Shown here: positions 35,200-47,221 of the stretch, one piece after another | How the letters are laid out: the number at the start of each line of letters is the position of its first letter | Numbering within the stretch: the stretch's first letter is position 1 | Origin: Taenia hydatigena | Lineage: Eukaryota > Platyhelminthes > Cestoda > Cyclophyllidea > Taeniidae | NCBI GenBank assembly: GCA_036345935.2 | Contig: JADWOT020000008.1 | Span: 716,652 to 780,651, forward strand | Direction of reading: 5' to 3' | DNA length: 64,000 nucleotides | Position numbers and translations under genes: made by a program | The notes under the pieces: generated by a model | The model's database searches: none | What the model saw: only the letters and a program-made list of their open reading frames with translations | Told to the model about the DNA's origin: nothing

Positions 35200-38100
35200 A
35201 ATGCCTAAGAGGCATCCGACACAAACGCATCATTGAGGAGGCTAAATTTAAATATGAAAAATTATGACGAGGCGACACACGTTGAATCAGATTTTCAGGC
35301 CACACTAGTTGGGTCCGAACAGACACGAATTGCACAAAGTTGAGTAAACACTACAGGTTGGTGAGGTGGTTGAAGCAATAAGTTGTCATGGTTAGATTAA
35401 GTGCACTTCTTTACGAAGCCGCATGTTTTGAAAGCGTAAGCTCATCACCGGAATAGATATGCTTGCCTCTTTTGCAGCTTCGAAGGAGCTTATGGGTCGT
35501 ACACTCCAAAGTGGCAGCTCCTAAAAGATGAGCATTTAAGGCAACTGTTGCTGTCAAGTAATTATGATGATGCTATAGATGCCATCAGCAATAAAATATG
35601 TTTGCCCGTCACCACAATGTTAGGTCTGGTCACACGTGCTGCTGATAACCGTCCGGCCCCAAATGCTCTGACTTCACCTCACCTCATTTCCTTCCAATGT
35701 GCTTGAAAGCTTCTGTGGGCTTTACGCTCTATCCGCAGATAATCTTCCCAGCATTCAACGCTTAACAGACATAGGCGTACTACTACAGCTACCGACCAGC
35801 ACCTAGAGCAAGGCACCTGCATGCATTGGTTGCTGTTGTCTGTAGCATGTTTTGCTTTCTACACGCTAGCGAGTGGTATTTTGCCCTGACGACAACTACA
35901 GCATCCAGTGTAAACGATAATAATTGCTAAAAGGGCGAAGTAGAGAGCAAAAGGTGGCGCGGTGGGATTATTGTGTTTATAAGACTGAAAGGGAAGATTA
36001 AGTATTCTACTCCAAGTGGAAGTGGAAGCATGGAAGTGTGTAAGGACATGTTAATAACCATTTACGTTGTCCTTCGAACACTGCATTTGCTTTCAACGCC
36101 ATAGTGATTAGGAGTGTGGATAGCAGAACTGGTGAAAGCATAGCTAAATAAACAGCGTAAGCATGCGGATTGGGCGAAATCTAGACTGCTATGCTTTCCA
36201 TTTGCTGAGAACGTAGAAACCCTCCATTTTCGCACCAACTATAAGGTTCTTATCCTCTCGTCGCGAAACAAAGCAAGTAACCTCAAGGTTTATGGTAGGA
36301 TTTCTGCAAGACTCAAAATTATTAGATCACGAGGCTTACTAGCGTATTTACTATTGCTTCGCGGTGGCAGTGGAAACTTCCACGCTTCTTCACTCCTCTA
36401 AAAAATTAACGGTAATTAGTTGATTACCTTCAGCTTTTATTGTTTTCAAGGCATCTCTATTTGCACATTTAGCAGTTACGCGAAAAAAATATGGTAAGAC
36501 TTATGTTTGGCATCCCCTTTACTTGTAAGAATTGCTCTGGATGTGATTTACAACTATTTGATACGCGGATATGTAACACGAAATAATTTCATGCCAGTTG
36601 ATCTAAATTTCCATAAGGTATTGCCTTGCAAATCAAAGCCGGAGGGTGTAGGTCGGGGAGTAAAGGCATGTATTTATTTATTCGTTTATTGGGTGACACT
36701 AACAGCTTGCAACAAACGCAACGCAACAACATCAGCTAACAAGAAATATACATCCGGTTGGTTCCGTGGAACTGTGCTCAATCCTACAGCAAGGTGAACG
36801 TTCCAAGCCACGCCCGTAACCAAGCACATTCCGGAAGAAAACTAAAAAGTTCTTTATGTGATAAGGTCGTTCGGGAATTTGGTGCATTTTAACGACCACT
36901 CATGGATGCACATGAAGCGATCAAGTTGATAAAGCACTTCTAAGGCCTCAATTTCTCCTAATCTTCATACAAACTTTTATGCTCTTGCCGTGTTTGTAAA
37001 GTGCGGGAAATATCAGAAATATATCCTTCCATTTTAAACAAAAACGTGGCTTCATCAGGAGCATCAGGTAGTTAAGTCTGCTAGAAAATTGCACGTCCGT
37101 ATTGTTAACGCTCAAAACAAAGCTTAAAATGGGTTCGTTAACTGCTAAAAATGAAAAAAAGACAAAATCGATAAAAAATCAAGCATTTTAAAGCGAAGCT
37201 GGAAAAATTTTTACTACAATGATCACCAAGGAGGCAAATGATATTGAGCTACCAAACTTTTTCGTCATAGCTCAAATTGCATTTGTATCTAAGCCATAGA
37301 GGGTCGAGTCGTCCAAATTTGCTGTCAAGGAGGTACAAATATGCCTAGGCGGCTATTGCTGAAGCTTAAGCCAGTAGACAAGCGCCATTCACCTGCCTTG
37401 ACCTCAGTGATAGTTATCGTTCCCGTTTACCCGGCCTCTAAATAAACTGGAGGGAGATAAAACAGAGCTTTTCATGAACCGTTGGATTTGAATAGTTAGG
37501 GTGGTCCTCGCCGTCATGCCCAAACCAATTACAGAGCTTTCTAAACACGTAAATTACAGCTGATCTTTAAGTCCACAGAACCGAAAAGCAAAAATTGTGT
37601 CGGTCAACCATTACCGATAGAAGTAACTTATTCCGCGTAGATGGGCTTATGGCAAAATAACACAACGATATGTCATTAAAAGTGGTTGAACTAGGCTTGA
37701 AGGGTAGAGGTAGGATTCCATTTATTGGCAAGAAATATATGTAGATATTGGGTAGTGACTTGCGTGAGGAAGCCGGAGTTATTTTGTGCTAGACGACATG
37801 GTGCGTCAATATTTGCTATAGTCCTGACCTAGTATTTTCAAATGGGCTCAGCAGGCAACGATGGTAGAGAAATGTACAAAAACAACCACCTGAAATGGCG
37901 AGAGAGAGCGAGAGTGTGTCGAAAGAGCCGCCGTGCATATGATCCCCTTCCCTCAGCAACTGAAGTCCATCAATTTCTTATTTGCTTCGAGCTTCCTACC
38001 TAGTTATTAAAGTAGCAAGTACAAAACTAAAGTTATCTCGGAATCAGTAGTGATTGCCTCGGCTCCGGAGTGTTCCTAGGATCCCCGTACAGCGGAAGCC

Positions 38101-38700
38101 TATAACTCGTCTTTACCGCTTTACTGCACGTTTCGAGGTACGGAGGCAGAGGTGAGGTATGTTTAGGGCAACTGCTGCATCAACTAACCACCACGTTAAC
38201 AACATTCACTTCCGATTTGGTTTGTCCTAAGATCTATGCAACTAAACAGAAGAGAACTTGCAAAGCACATGTCAATTGGCAACAAAAAGTCGCCTCGATT
38301 ATGATCTTCCCTGAAAAAAAAAACTCTCAACGATCTTTCATGTAGGGGAGCAGTAGCCCCAGCAAGGTAAGCTTGTGTTGATTAAGGATTGAAGCAGGTT
38401 GGACGGAAGACGTTTTGATGCATCGAAGGTAAGTTATTAATGTTGTGACTGCAATGAAATAATGCAGAATTTCAGGCCTAGTCGAGGTTGGCTACACTCG
38501 GTGTGCTCTGTTTATTCACACGCCTACTAAAATTGTCTCTTATCTAGAGCACTTCCAAAACCCTTGGAAAGGCAATTGGATGATGGAAAGCATGGAGCAC
38601 TGAGCACGAAGTGCGTGTCGACACAAAATGCTCACGCGCAATAATGCCGTGAAGTGAGTCAAAGCGTTAAATTGATAAAATGGTGGTGGAGATTGAGGAC
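35200..38700. other. Long stretch without a recognised gene
   Basis: One open frame, 36507-36797, reads plausibly at first (LVRIALDVIYNYLIRGYV) and contains an AAG/GTATTG donor-like site near 36616, but evidence is too thin for a gene call. Near 37900 there is a short GA-rich run. Nothing else is supported. Confidence 0.3.
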
Positions 38701-38726
38701 AGAGTCAAAGAGACATGATTGCCGGT

Positions 38727-38797
38727 GGTCTTCATGACTCAGTAGCTAAAACACTGGTATCGTAGACCAGGAGTCGACAGCTTGATTCTCTTAGGAC
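38727..38797 (+). tRNA. tRNA-Thr(CGT)-like unit, probable pseudogene or repeat head
   Basis: It aligns along its whole length with animal tRNA-Thr. There is an A-box region TGACTCAGTAGCTAAAACA, a perfect anticodon stem CTGGT/ACCAG around loop ATCGTAG (anticodon CGT), then GAGTC and a T-arm region with CTTGATTCTC. The acceptor strands GGTCTTC and TTAGGAC pair at fewer than half the positions, and the T stem is damaged. That argues for a pseudogene. The anticodon arm is the best-preserved part. Confidence 0.6.
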
Positions 38798-38876
38798 GCA
38801 TATGCAACCACTCACACTTACCTCATTTAGTCGGTCATGGCACAGCTCTAGCTACAGGCTTAATACGGCGGAGTAA

Positions 38877-39065
38877 ATGGATCCGATGCTAAACCCGCGC
38901 TTTTCATGTCGGATGAGTGACGGCAAGGTTAAGCGAGCTAATAAGATGAGTGGAAGCCGATTTTTACTCTCCAACTTCCATCATACTGAGAGGGTCTATG
39001 CGCAGAGAACCGGAGGCAGTAAACAAATGACTAGCCAGAACTTAAAAAAGGGCACGGAATCATAG
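38877..39065 (+). CDS. Possible small coding segment between tRNA-like units
   Basis: ATG opens a 62-codon frame with SCRMSDGKVKRANKMSGSRF and QRTGGSKQMTSQNLKKGTES, strongly basic. It lies between two tRNA-like units, so it may simply be repeat sequence. No homology is recognised. Confidence 0.15.
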   Translation: MDPMLNPRFSCRMSDGKVKRANKMSGSRFLLSNFHHTERVYAQRTGGSKQMTSQNLKKGTES

Positions 39066-39069
39066 GAAA

Positions 39070-39138
39070 GACTGCGTTGGCCGGGGACTACTTTCAAGAC
39101 GCATTAACCGAAGATGCCGGCTTTCGAATCCGAGGCCT
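39070..39138 (+). repeat. tRNA-like unit with B box
   Basis: GGCTTTCGAATCC at about 39119-39131 fits a B box, flanked by a possible T stem (GCC and GGC). GTTGGCCGGGGAC at about 39076 is a candidate A box. Acceptor pairing is not recoverable. Confidence 0.4.
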
Positions 39139-39845
39139 CTCTCATGCAAAGCGAGCTTTTTATCACCGAGCTGCATCCCTGGCCTCATATCAGTCTTAAT
39201 TTAGTGCTGCATCGACTAATGCTAGGAAAGCCAAGGTTTGAATGGGTTGAAGACGTATGTAGAGCCTTTGCCTGTGCAGATGTGGAATAGCCAAGACCAC
39301 TGGTACAGCACTGTGCTTAAGGACAAGCATCAGGTCAACTTCGAATCACAGTCCTGAATTGTCAAGCATCTGAATTAAGCACCAAGCAGCCGTAAAACTT
39401 AGCAGCGAAAACCCGCACACTCTCGATAATGTAGAGATTATACAAAGCAATACACTGCTATCAAGGGAACCCAGCATATTTCTTTTGGCTAGAGGGTGTT
39501 TCTGTGTGAGCGAAATTGCGTAAATCCTGATTTTTAGAGATTCGAACTACACTAACTACTTTACCCTTAATGCAAAAATATAAGAATATACTCGAGTTCA
39601 TAGTCAGCAGCTCGTGAAGCCCATTATTCTTCTTATCGATAAGATGAAAACGATGTGCATGAGTTGTTTAGCCTGTTAAGAGTTTTAGCCGCAACATCAG
39701 AGCGATAGGGGTGGATACTCTTGGTTAGGATGTGATGTGTCACCCTGCACAGAGTTTGCCGCATGAGATGGCTAATGCATCGCTGCAGCCTATAAGATTG
39801 TTTGAACATCGGTATCAATGATAACTGAATGCTTCTCCAATATTA

Positions 39846-40079
39846 TTGAAGACCCGCGTCAACAGTCATCGATGGGGGCTCAAATTCATAAATGTCATAG
39901 CAACAGAGCCTGAAAGAAATCGATGGCCAGAAGACATGAGTGATAAAATCCAAGTTATCTACTCTACAAGAACGACCATGCTAACTTCTACTTCCTTGTC
40001 ATTAGACACCTCATGCGATACCCACGTACATGTAGCCACGGAGCCTAGCGTCCTGTCGCCTGTGCGCACAACAGATTGA
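39846..40079 (+). CDS. Possible coding segment, Ser/Thr-rich
   Basis: The frame is open for 77 codons to TGA at 40079. Its second half is rich in Ser and Thr (STRTTMLTSTSLSLDTSC). It ends about 100 bases before repeat copy B. It has no signal peptide and the start codon is TTG, so at best this is an exon. It could be chance. Confidence 0.2.
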   Translation: MKTRVNSHRWGLKFINVIATEPERNRWPEDMSDKIQVIYSTRTTMLTSTSLSLDTSCDTHVHVATEPSVLSPVRTTD

Positions 40080-40179
40080 AATCGAGAAAATCTCACTGCT
40101 ACACCATCACAGAGATGGCTTAACATAGTTCCATATCAGTGCATTTCCCGCTAATCTGCTCTGTTCCAACACCCCGCGA

Positions 40180-40580
40180 TATGCTATGCCATGTTGTGCT
40201 GCACCACATCACAGTGCCAAGGGTATACACCCACATCCTCGCCTCCTCTTTCATTCCTCGGCATCCATACCTATCTCTACCTCTGCTACCTCACTGCTTA
40301 CGCGTCAACCAGTTACATAGTAATCATTCAGGCACGCATACATGCCTCGACTTTACGTGGCTATTTAAGCCTCAATCGGTGATTTGTCATGTTGCTTACG
40401 TCAATCTGCTAAAGGACATAAACTAAATTAAAAGATACATGCATTGTGAGCGGGGTGGCGCAGTGGTAGCGATTTAATCGTTTGCTTATTCACATGGTCG
40501 GGTATAGCTCCATCCCGCATCGACGCCTCGCTTACCTGGCTTGCCAGGGCGATTCGCAAAGTGTTCGCCTGCCACTTCAA
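40180..40580 (+). repeat. Composite tRNA-derived dispersed repeat, copy B
   Basis: This is the plus-strand homologue of copy A. It has GTTGTGCTGCACCAC, then a pyrimidine-rich block, then AGTAATCATTC and a CGACTTTACGTG block, then the tRNA-like unit, and finally CCCGCATCGACGCC, GCTTACCTGGC and CTGCCACTTC. The same order of diverged blocks in two places defines the family's extent as about 400-460 bp. The open frame 40139-40426 is explained by the repeat. Confidence 0.75.
40449..40530 (+). repeat. tRNA-like unit of repeat copy B
   Basis: GGTGGCGCAGTGGTAGCG (from about 40454) is a perfect A box and matches the initiator-like unit of copy A. The B-box equivalent GGGTATAGCTCC is degraded, and the anticodon arm carries extra bases, so no cloverleaf forms. 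Confidence 0.6.
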
Positions 40581-40699
40581 ATCACTTCTCTATTCTTTTT
40601 TTCTGCTGACCAGGCGGCAGGATTTGCCAGCATACTGGCATGCGCTCACTTAGCATGTCCACCAACTAGACATTAACCACGCGTTTGCATTCATACATT

Positions 40700-42730
40700 T
40701 TTGTGATTGCATGTAGTAGCACAGGATTCACTACTAAGTTGTTCTTCGAATGCAAAGCAAAGCCGGATTGCGAAAGCTAAATAGAAATAAGCATAGTGTG
40801 CCATGATATCCTCATCAGTAAACTCAATGCTAAGAAAATGTTAAGTTAACACCAAAATGCGATAAGCGGCTTTCCGGACCGCATGGTTTTACACATTTCA
40901 AAGTATTGAAAATTGGGCCTAAGCACACAAGACCAATAAGAGTAGCCTTTAAAGGAATTGCAATGAATGGGGCAAGCCTTTGCGCTTTTTCTAAATAGAA
41001 GCGCAATTAACTCCACCAATGTACTGTAATCAATGTTTTACCGCGAAGACAAAGTGCATTTGACAAGGCGAATTCGCTGCCGTGACTTGAGAGTACTACA
41101 CAGATCTTATCATTTGACACCTCATAAATGTGCATCTCTCACCAAAGTGACTAGCGTAATAAGGAAGAACTTCCGCCACACTTATTTAAAAGTGAAGGAG
41201 AGTAGGCATGCCTGATGTAAGTTTATCCAAAGTTTGTTGAGTAAAAGGGCCTTGATTAGAGCGTCATTTCAAACACGAATCCATTCTCCCAAATGCTTCA
41301 CATTTGATTGCTGTATTAAAGGGGCTGAATTCAGGCAATGATGAGCAACTAGACGAATTTAGCAATGTTGGCAAGGATCCACTGCTCTTTCATGGCAATA
41401 GGGCTGGTATTTAGAGGGCTCTTTTAATGCCATTTCTTAGAGTACGCAGAATACATCAATTGATATGTGCTGCAATATCTTATTCAGACTAGCGCAAATC
41501 GCTGGCGACACAAAAATTGAGCAACGAGGGAATGCCTTCTGTAAGTTCGAAAGAGTTTGCGCTTAAAGAGAAAGGAAAGTAAAGCGCCAAAGCATTTCCA
41601 CGCATTGATCGCAAATGCTTTACATTTCTTTAATTTAAAATGGCCCAATCATTCATCCATACCTCACAACGGAAAAAAACCTACTGCTGGTGAAGATAGC
41701 ATTGCTAACGCTTGCTTGTGCTAACTGCGAAATCTTATAGCGTGGAGGTTAGTGTTGTTCTTGAACTGTAGGAACCGTTATTAAGAGATGCACTGCGGTA
41801 GGCATCGATGAATCATGCAACGTAAGGAGAAGTCATAGCAGGTCAAAACCTCAGGTTATTGCTAAAAATTGTGAGTAGTGCAAGTCGGAATTGCATACAA
41901 AATGTCACTACATGATGGGATAAGGTTAAAATTGATCTTGCACTAAAAGCAAGTCAGTCTATGGAGGATATAGTTACGTTTCGAAGTATGGCCTTTCTAA
42001 CCATGCGAAGGGTAACTTTGCCCTTCTGTACGGTATTAAGCAGCGTGCTCTTGCATACTACTTCAACATTCGACACCAATGTGGGTGCAGTCCACAACGT
42101 TTATGTGCCTCTTACGGGAACGCGTTAGAGTCTGCTCGTTTGATAGGTGCGCTGATAACCAACACCAATGGGCTCACGCATGAGTCATTGCAATGAGCAG
42201 TTAGCAAGCCCATCCCATGTTTGTCGCCAGAGTTCCTAGGAATGGAGCGATCAGTAGCCACAAAATGAGAGGATTTTTGGCCCATGGAAATGCTTTAGTT
42301 GGAAAGTCTTCGAGGAATCACACATAGGCACACGCAAAGGGGAAAGAGCACTAATTAGCGCCTATGAATCCATAATATTCGCTTAGCAAGCATCAGCCAC
42401 TCTATTATTTATTTCGATAGAACGCGTTCGCTCTGCATGGTGTCAGATCATAGCACCCGCAGGATGGGCAGCTATGGAAGCAACTGGACGTTTCACATTG
42501 GAATGAAGTGTAACGGAATATTTACAGTACTGGATAAATAAATTCGCATCATATTGATTGATTGTATTAGTTGAATTAAAGATGCAATATTAGTCGTCAA
42601 TCGCGAAATTCAAACGCAGAACTGGCAAAGCGCTACACGCAGAAGTGCAAATGTGGCTGTGTGCCCTCCTACCTTCTTCATCACAGACGAATGGAGCTTA
42701 TAAACCTAAAGTACCTGAAATAAGCTAAAT
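40700..42730. other. Non-coding stretch, nothing recognised
   Basis: Only short frames are present (one at 41033-41215 without domain character). No repeat or RNA gene was identified. Confidence 0.35.
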
Positions 42731-42741
42731 TCGTGGGCAAA

Positions 42742-43130
42742 TCTCATTCACTGTATGTCGTCAGTGAGAGGTCGCCTCACCAAAGTTGTCTCACTGACTG
42801 CGGCATTAGCAACTGAATTCAGCTCATAGCCCACGCATCGGACCCCATCGAGGGCTCCGCTCTGATCACCCCTTCTCTGGCAGATACAGATCGCACTCTT
42901 TTATCAAAGAGGCATCTGGGACTGCCGCAAAGGAGGAAGGCAATCCCTCTCACTGCATGCCATTAGTAAGATGTCGCCCTACCAGTGTCATTTCCCTGGT
43001 TGCACGATAATGGCAGCAGTGGTAGCAGCAGCGACAGCAACATTTCATTTACCCTCTCAACCTGAGTGAGATCTTCAATTCGCCGTCCATTTGAGAAATA
43101 CAGATCACATACTTTTATAGAAAATGGATC
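42742..43130 (+). repeat. Two diverged units of a dispersed repeat in tandem
   Basis: Unit 1 (42742-42917) and unit 2 (42945-43130) share, in order, TCTCA.TGCATG-type starts, GTCGCC.CACCA, a GCAGCAGT-like segment (only in unit 2), a GATACAGATC/AATACAGATC block, and CTTTTAT followed by GGCATC/GGATC. A partial third copy is at 26006-26106. The period is about 200 bases. No coding capacity is seen. Confidence 0.65.
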
Positions 43131-43369
43131 ACGCAACGGCTGCAGAGGTCAGAATTTGCTTTTGCATTAGACCATGGGCGTTTACTACACAAAGGTCGCT
43201 CAGCTTGGATGAAATTCATGCGTAACTGTTCAACATCTAGTTTAAATGTCTTGGCTAGGTTTGGCCACCACGTTACTCATGAAGCCAAAAATGCACTTCT
43301 ACTAGTAATTTAGGATCAGGAAGAAAATAACAAATATAGAGAGTAAGGGGGTCGACAATAAGCATGTCC

Positions 43370-43435
43370 GCGGGTTGGCGGAGTCTTAAGGCACCGCTAT
43401 TACCAAAGTGGGGCTTAGCATTTCCGGCCACCAGA
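43370..43435 (+). repeat. Possible tRNA-like unit
   Basis: GCGGGTTGGCGGAGTCTTAA resembles the 5' half of a Leu/Ser-type tRNA with A box, but the B box and T arm are unclear. It lies inside a minus-strand open frame (43273-43566) that is therefore not trusted as a gene. Confidence 0.3.
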
Positions 43436-43734
43436 TGCAACACACCCCATGACAGAGAGATAGGAATCACAAATGGCAACAATGTGCATAAAAATGTCTC
43501 GAAATGCAAGCTGAAGAATGGGTGAATTGCACTGATTCGCATCTTGCGAAAACCATGGAGACACATTATCTACATAGAGCATGATGCAAGAAGTTTGGAA
43601 CTAACTTGAAAGAGAAAAAGGACCAAGTGTTAGGGCATGCACGCAGTAAGGCTTCGGGTTGCCTACATTACTTTAAGGTGATGGTTGCGATCCAGAGTGG
43701 TCCCGTTTCGCATAGTCAAGAGTAAATCAAAACA

Positions 43735-43834
43735 NNNNNNNNNNNNNNNNNNNNNNNNNNNNNNNNNNNNNNNNNNNNNNNNNNNNNNNNNNNNNNNNNN
43801 NNNNNNNNNNNNNNNNNNNNNNNNNNNNNNNNNN
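43735..43834. other. Assembly gap of exactly 100 N
   Basis: A run of exactly 100 unknown bases is the usual placeholder for a gap of unknown size. Order and distance across it rest on scaffolding, not on sequence. Confidence 0.99.
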
Positions 43835-45210
43835 TCGTGCATTTTGCGGATCAACATGTTAAAATTGCAACGTTTTAGATGTGCATTAGATGGAATGTGC
43901 TTCTGCGTAGCCAAGACTTTTGCAGTTTCGCAAACGGTGATATCACCCATGAGGTAGCACAGTTTGGCCGGTGGATTAGAGATGGATGGCCTTTACTTTT
44001 GCGAGTCTTATAGCCCTCAGCAAAAGCAATTACGCAAACAATATCAAATCCTAGCAGAGCTTAGGCTTTACATAAATTATTAAAATGCTTTCCTTAAGTT
44101 TACGCGCCTTCTCTTGTGGGTCGCAATCCATTGCATCGCCCTCTCTGTGCGTTAATGTAGCAAATAACAAAATTATTAGTTTGGAAGGCTTAGATGCGAG
44201 TTCTATGGCCTGATTCTTTTTAACAAATTCATGTTTTACCCACAAGACTTGTTAGCCTCCCTTAAATTTATCTGGCTACCGCCACTAACCCTCCAATACT
44301 GCGTTAAGCAATTATTTTGGCATTTATTAAAGTAAGAAAGGAATAGTTTAGCTGAGTCGAGTTGTTTAATCTGGTTACTCGCCATCCTTTAGTCAAATCG
44401 CATTTCTCAACTTTAGGCAGCTACTGGGATGCATCTGTCAAGATGTGATCAAACATGGTAGCAAAGATGGTCATGCCGCGCAAATGCAAGGACGCTCATT
44501 TGGAAGATGAATAAAAGCATTTAAGAGGTTAAACCCATTTGCTTAGAAGGTAATAGCTAAAACAAACGCAAATCGCGGCATGAGCATGAAATGTGCACCG
44601 GCTCCTTACTGCATAAAATAATGCAATGTGGACAAGATTAAGTAGATTCCACTTTCGGTCCTAAAGCTAAATTAAAATTATTGATTTCAATAAATACAGT
44701 TTCCGTCTCTACTAGCAATGTGCAAGGAAAATAAGGTCAACTAACAGGCAAGTATGATTTTTGTCTATTTGCTAAGCTTTGCCTCCTTTGGACAAAGGAC
44801 AGCCTTTTTAAATAAAATCGACTGTTGTCCAAAATTTTTAACCCTTTTTAAAAGTAAATACCATGGCTGGAGGCAAACAGGTGATTTGAGGTAAAGTAAT
44901 GCGGAAATCGCCTGACATAGGCTAAATGCCACTTCGATGTTTACAACTGCTCTGCGACCGGAAAGTGGAATGTCTGGCTAGTATATCCTGCGACGCTATC
45001 CGGCTGTAGGAGGCAACGTCTGGTTAAATGCGTACGGCAAATAAAGTGTAACATAGTGTGCTACAATCCATCGACGTGAAAAAAGATTAATGAAAGTGAC
45101 GCGGCTTTAAGGCGACCACTGACATGGGACAACATCTTGATATTGTTATTATTGCGTGTCCACTCTTCCAATCGACAACTCCGCTGAGCCGTTATCAGCA
45201 CTCTACTCAC

Positions 45211-45312
45211 CTCAGCTTCACCCCACTCCACTTTGCTTAACTTATTCGAGTGGTTGATAATCAAACAAGAAAACGAACGGGTGATATTGTTAGTCAGGAT
45301 GCTATCCAGCAT
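45211..45312 (-). CDS. Possible first exon ending at a GTGAGT donor
   Basis: ATG at 45312 on the minus strand opens MLDSILTNNITRSFSCLIIN, then HSNKLSKVEWGEAE, and the codon GAG is followed directly by GTGAGT, a consensus 5' splice site. The frame stays open past the site to 45061, so an unspliced reading is also possible. No family is recognised. Confidence 0.3.
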
Positions 45313-47008
45313 TAAAATTTCCTTTTAGTTTGGCCAAAGGGCCTGACCCTTTTGCTTTGATAATCGTCTCCGATTCCCCTTCATAATTAAGTGATTCTGC
45401 ATTTACCATCATAGTAACGTTTTTTTGACTAAGAAGGTTTCGCTACAGGCTAGGAAATGTTTAAAGACTAGAGCCTGTTAAGTTAGGATTGATTTATTGC
45501 GCTCTTTTACCAAAACATTAGTGATACACTGAAAAAAACCACAATGTAGGGGGATATTTTAAATGAAAACCCTTCTTCCTAGGCGGAGTCGTCGAAGCCC
45601 ATTTATATACTGTAAGTCTTAAATTATTCCTTGTGATTTTAATTACCAAAAATCACAGATTGGAAGACGTGGCTTGGTTCCACTTCACTTTGTGCACAGT
45701 TGGTAGAAAAGGTACTAGCAGAAGTAGGTTTTTACTCTGGGTCCTAAAACTGTTTTGTTATATGGGAAAAGGAGAAGGAGGAGGGCAAGAGGAAGGAGGA
45801 GTCAATACGAGTTTTTGCTATTTGACAGTACCAAATCCTTGTGAATTCAATTTCGTGAATCATTCCACCTACTGATGATAGGAAGATGCTATGGTCCAGT
45901 TTCGATTTGCGGTCGTCTAAGCAGTATTTGCTTTTTGTTCAAGTTGGATGTGACACAGTTCTCACACAACTGTCGGCGGCGTTTGAATTTGCCGAAGGGC
46001 AGTGAAGCTGCAAAGCTGGTGGAATTTTTCAAAATCGCCAAGTAGAAATCAGCGAATCGATTTTCACACCCTGACAAGCTGGCATTCATTTTTATCAATG
46101 GTAGACTTACGCGCTTCGCAGAAGAGAGGTCTATCTAGCTTTGCGGTGGGATCACATCAGTGCATGTGTTGTACCCTTGCGTAAAAACCCCACAGAGTCA
46201 AATTTCTAACAAAAGTGGCTAATAAATAATGTAAATTAGGCTGCTTTTGTTCTTCATTTAGACACCCAACGCTGTCTGCGATTCAGCCATGAAGGCTTTA
46301 ACGGCAATATCCCGCCTCTGGAGCAAAGCTGCTGACTGCCACAGCAGCGCGTTCAAGCCTGGTGAATGAGACGATCCGCAAAGCCACGGCAGCGGAGATG
46401 ATGATGGAATCCTTCATCTTCCCTAGTGGTGATCTGGGAGAGTCTATCCATCTCCACTGTCACCATGTGGTGCCAATGGATCAGCCGAGCCATAACTGTC
46501 TGTTTCACTAATTTTGTTTTGACATTATAGTAAATAATAAAAATATTTTAGTGGGTTTCTCACAAAATGGTTTTAAGCAGTCTTAAGCCCTTCTCAAGCG
46601 ACTGTCCTTGATTCATGCGATGGCAAAATGTGACTAAGGATCATTTAAAGATAAGTGATTCACACTCGTGCATGCGCTCGTGGGCACACGGTCGCATGGA
46701 AGTAAACGACAGCGTCATTGTGCGTGTTTGACTGTTTTACGGTGGTGTAGTAGAGACTGCAGCACGGAATAGCACAGCACAGGTGCAGGACGCGTAGCTG
46801 ATTGCAGGCATAAGTGTAGCAATATGGTCGCACTTGAAGGGCCAACCAGAGAGATAAGATCTGTTGATGACTGCCTACTGAAACATTCCACAGCTGGTCG
46901 TTATGCAATGCGCGCGTACATGCGTACCTAGGGAAGGGGTGAGGTAGGGACTACTCTCCTCGCAGCACACTCCTTTATGTTTCATCACGACACTGTCTTC
47001 TCTCTCAG

Positions 47009-47221
47009 CTCAAAAACAGCGCCACTTTTTTGCAAACAGAAGAGCAGTGTGAACGAAACCGCATCTATCCACTCGCTCAACCCCACGGTATACTGGATGC
47101 CCACTGTGTGGATTGCGAAGGCTGCTGTTCAGCGGGCGGTCCTGAGGCTCATTGTTCTTTTCATGTTATTATTTTAGTCAGTACCATTCTTATTTTCGAG
47201 CAATTCACACAAGCGGTGTAA
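47009..47221 (+). CDS. Possible exon with two protein-like frames
   Basis: A strong acceptor, CTGTCTTCTCTCTCAG, ends at 47008. Two frames are open afterwards. One gives an Asn-glycosylation site (NET) and the hydrophobic C-terminus AVLRLIVLFMLLF before a stop at 47177, which resembles a GPI or membrane tail. The other gives a cysteine cluster (AHCVDCEGCCSAGG) and runs to 47221. I cannot decide between them. A further open frame with several cysteines follows at 47266-47535. Confidence 0.3.
   Translation, partial: LKNSATFLQTEEQCERNRIYPLAQPHGILDAHCVDCEGCCSAGGPEAHCSFHVIILVSTILIFEQFTQAV

Noticed and set aside
43273..43566. 97-codon minus-strand frame
   Set aside because: It reads through a tRNA-like repeat unit, so it is probably repeat sequence.
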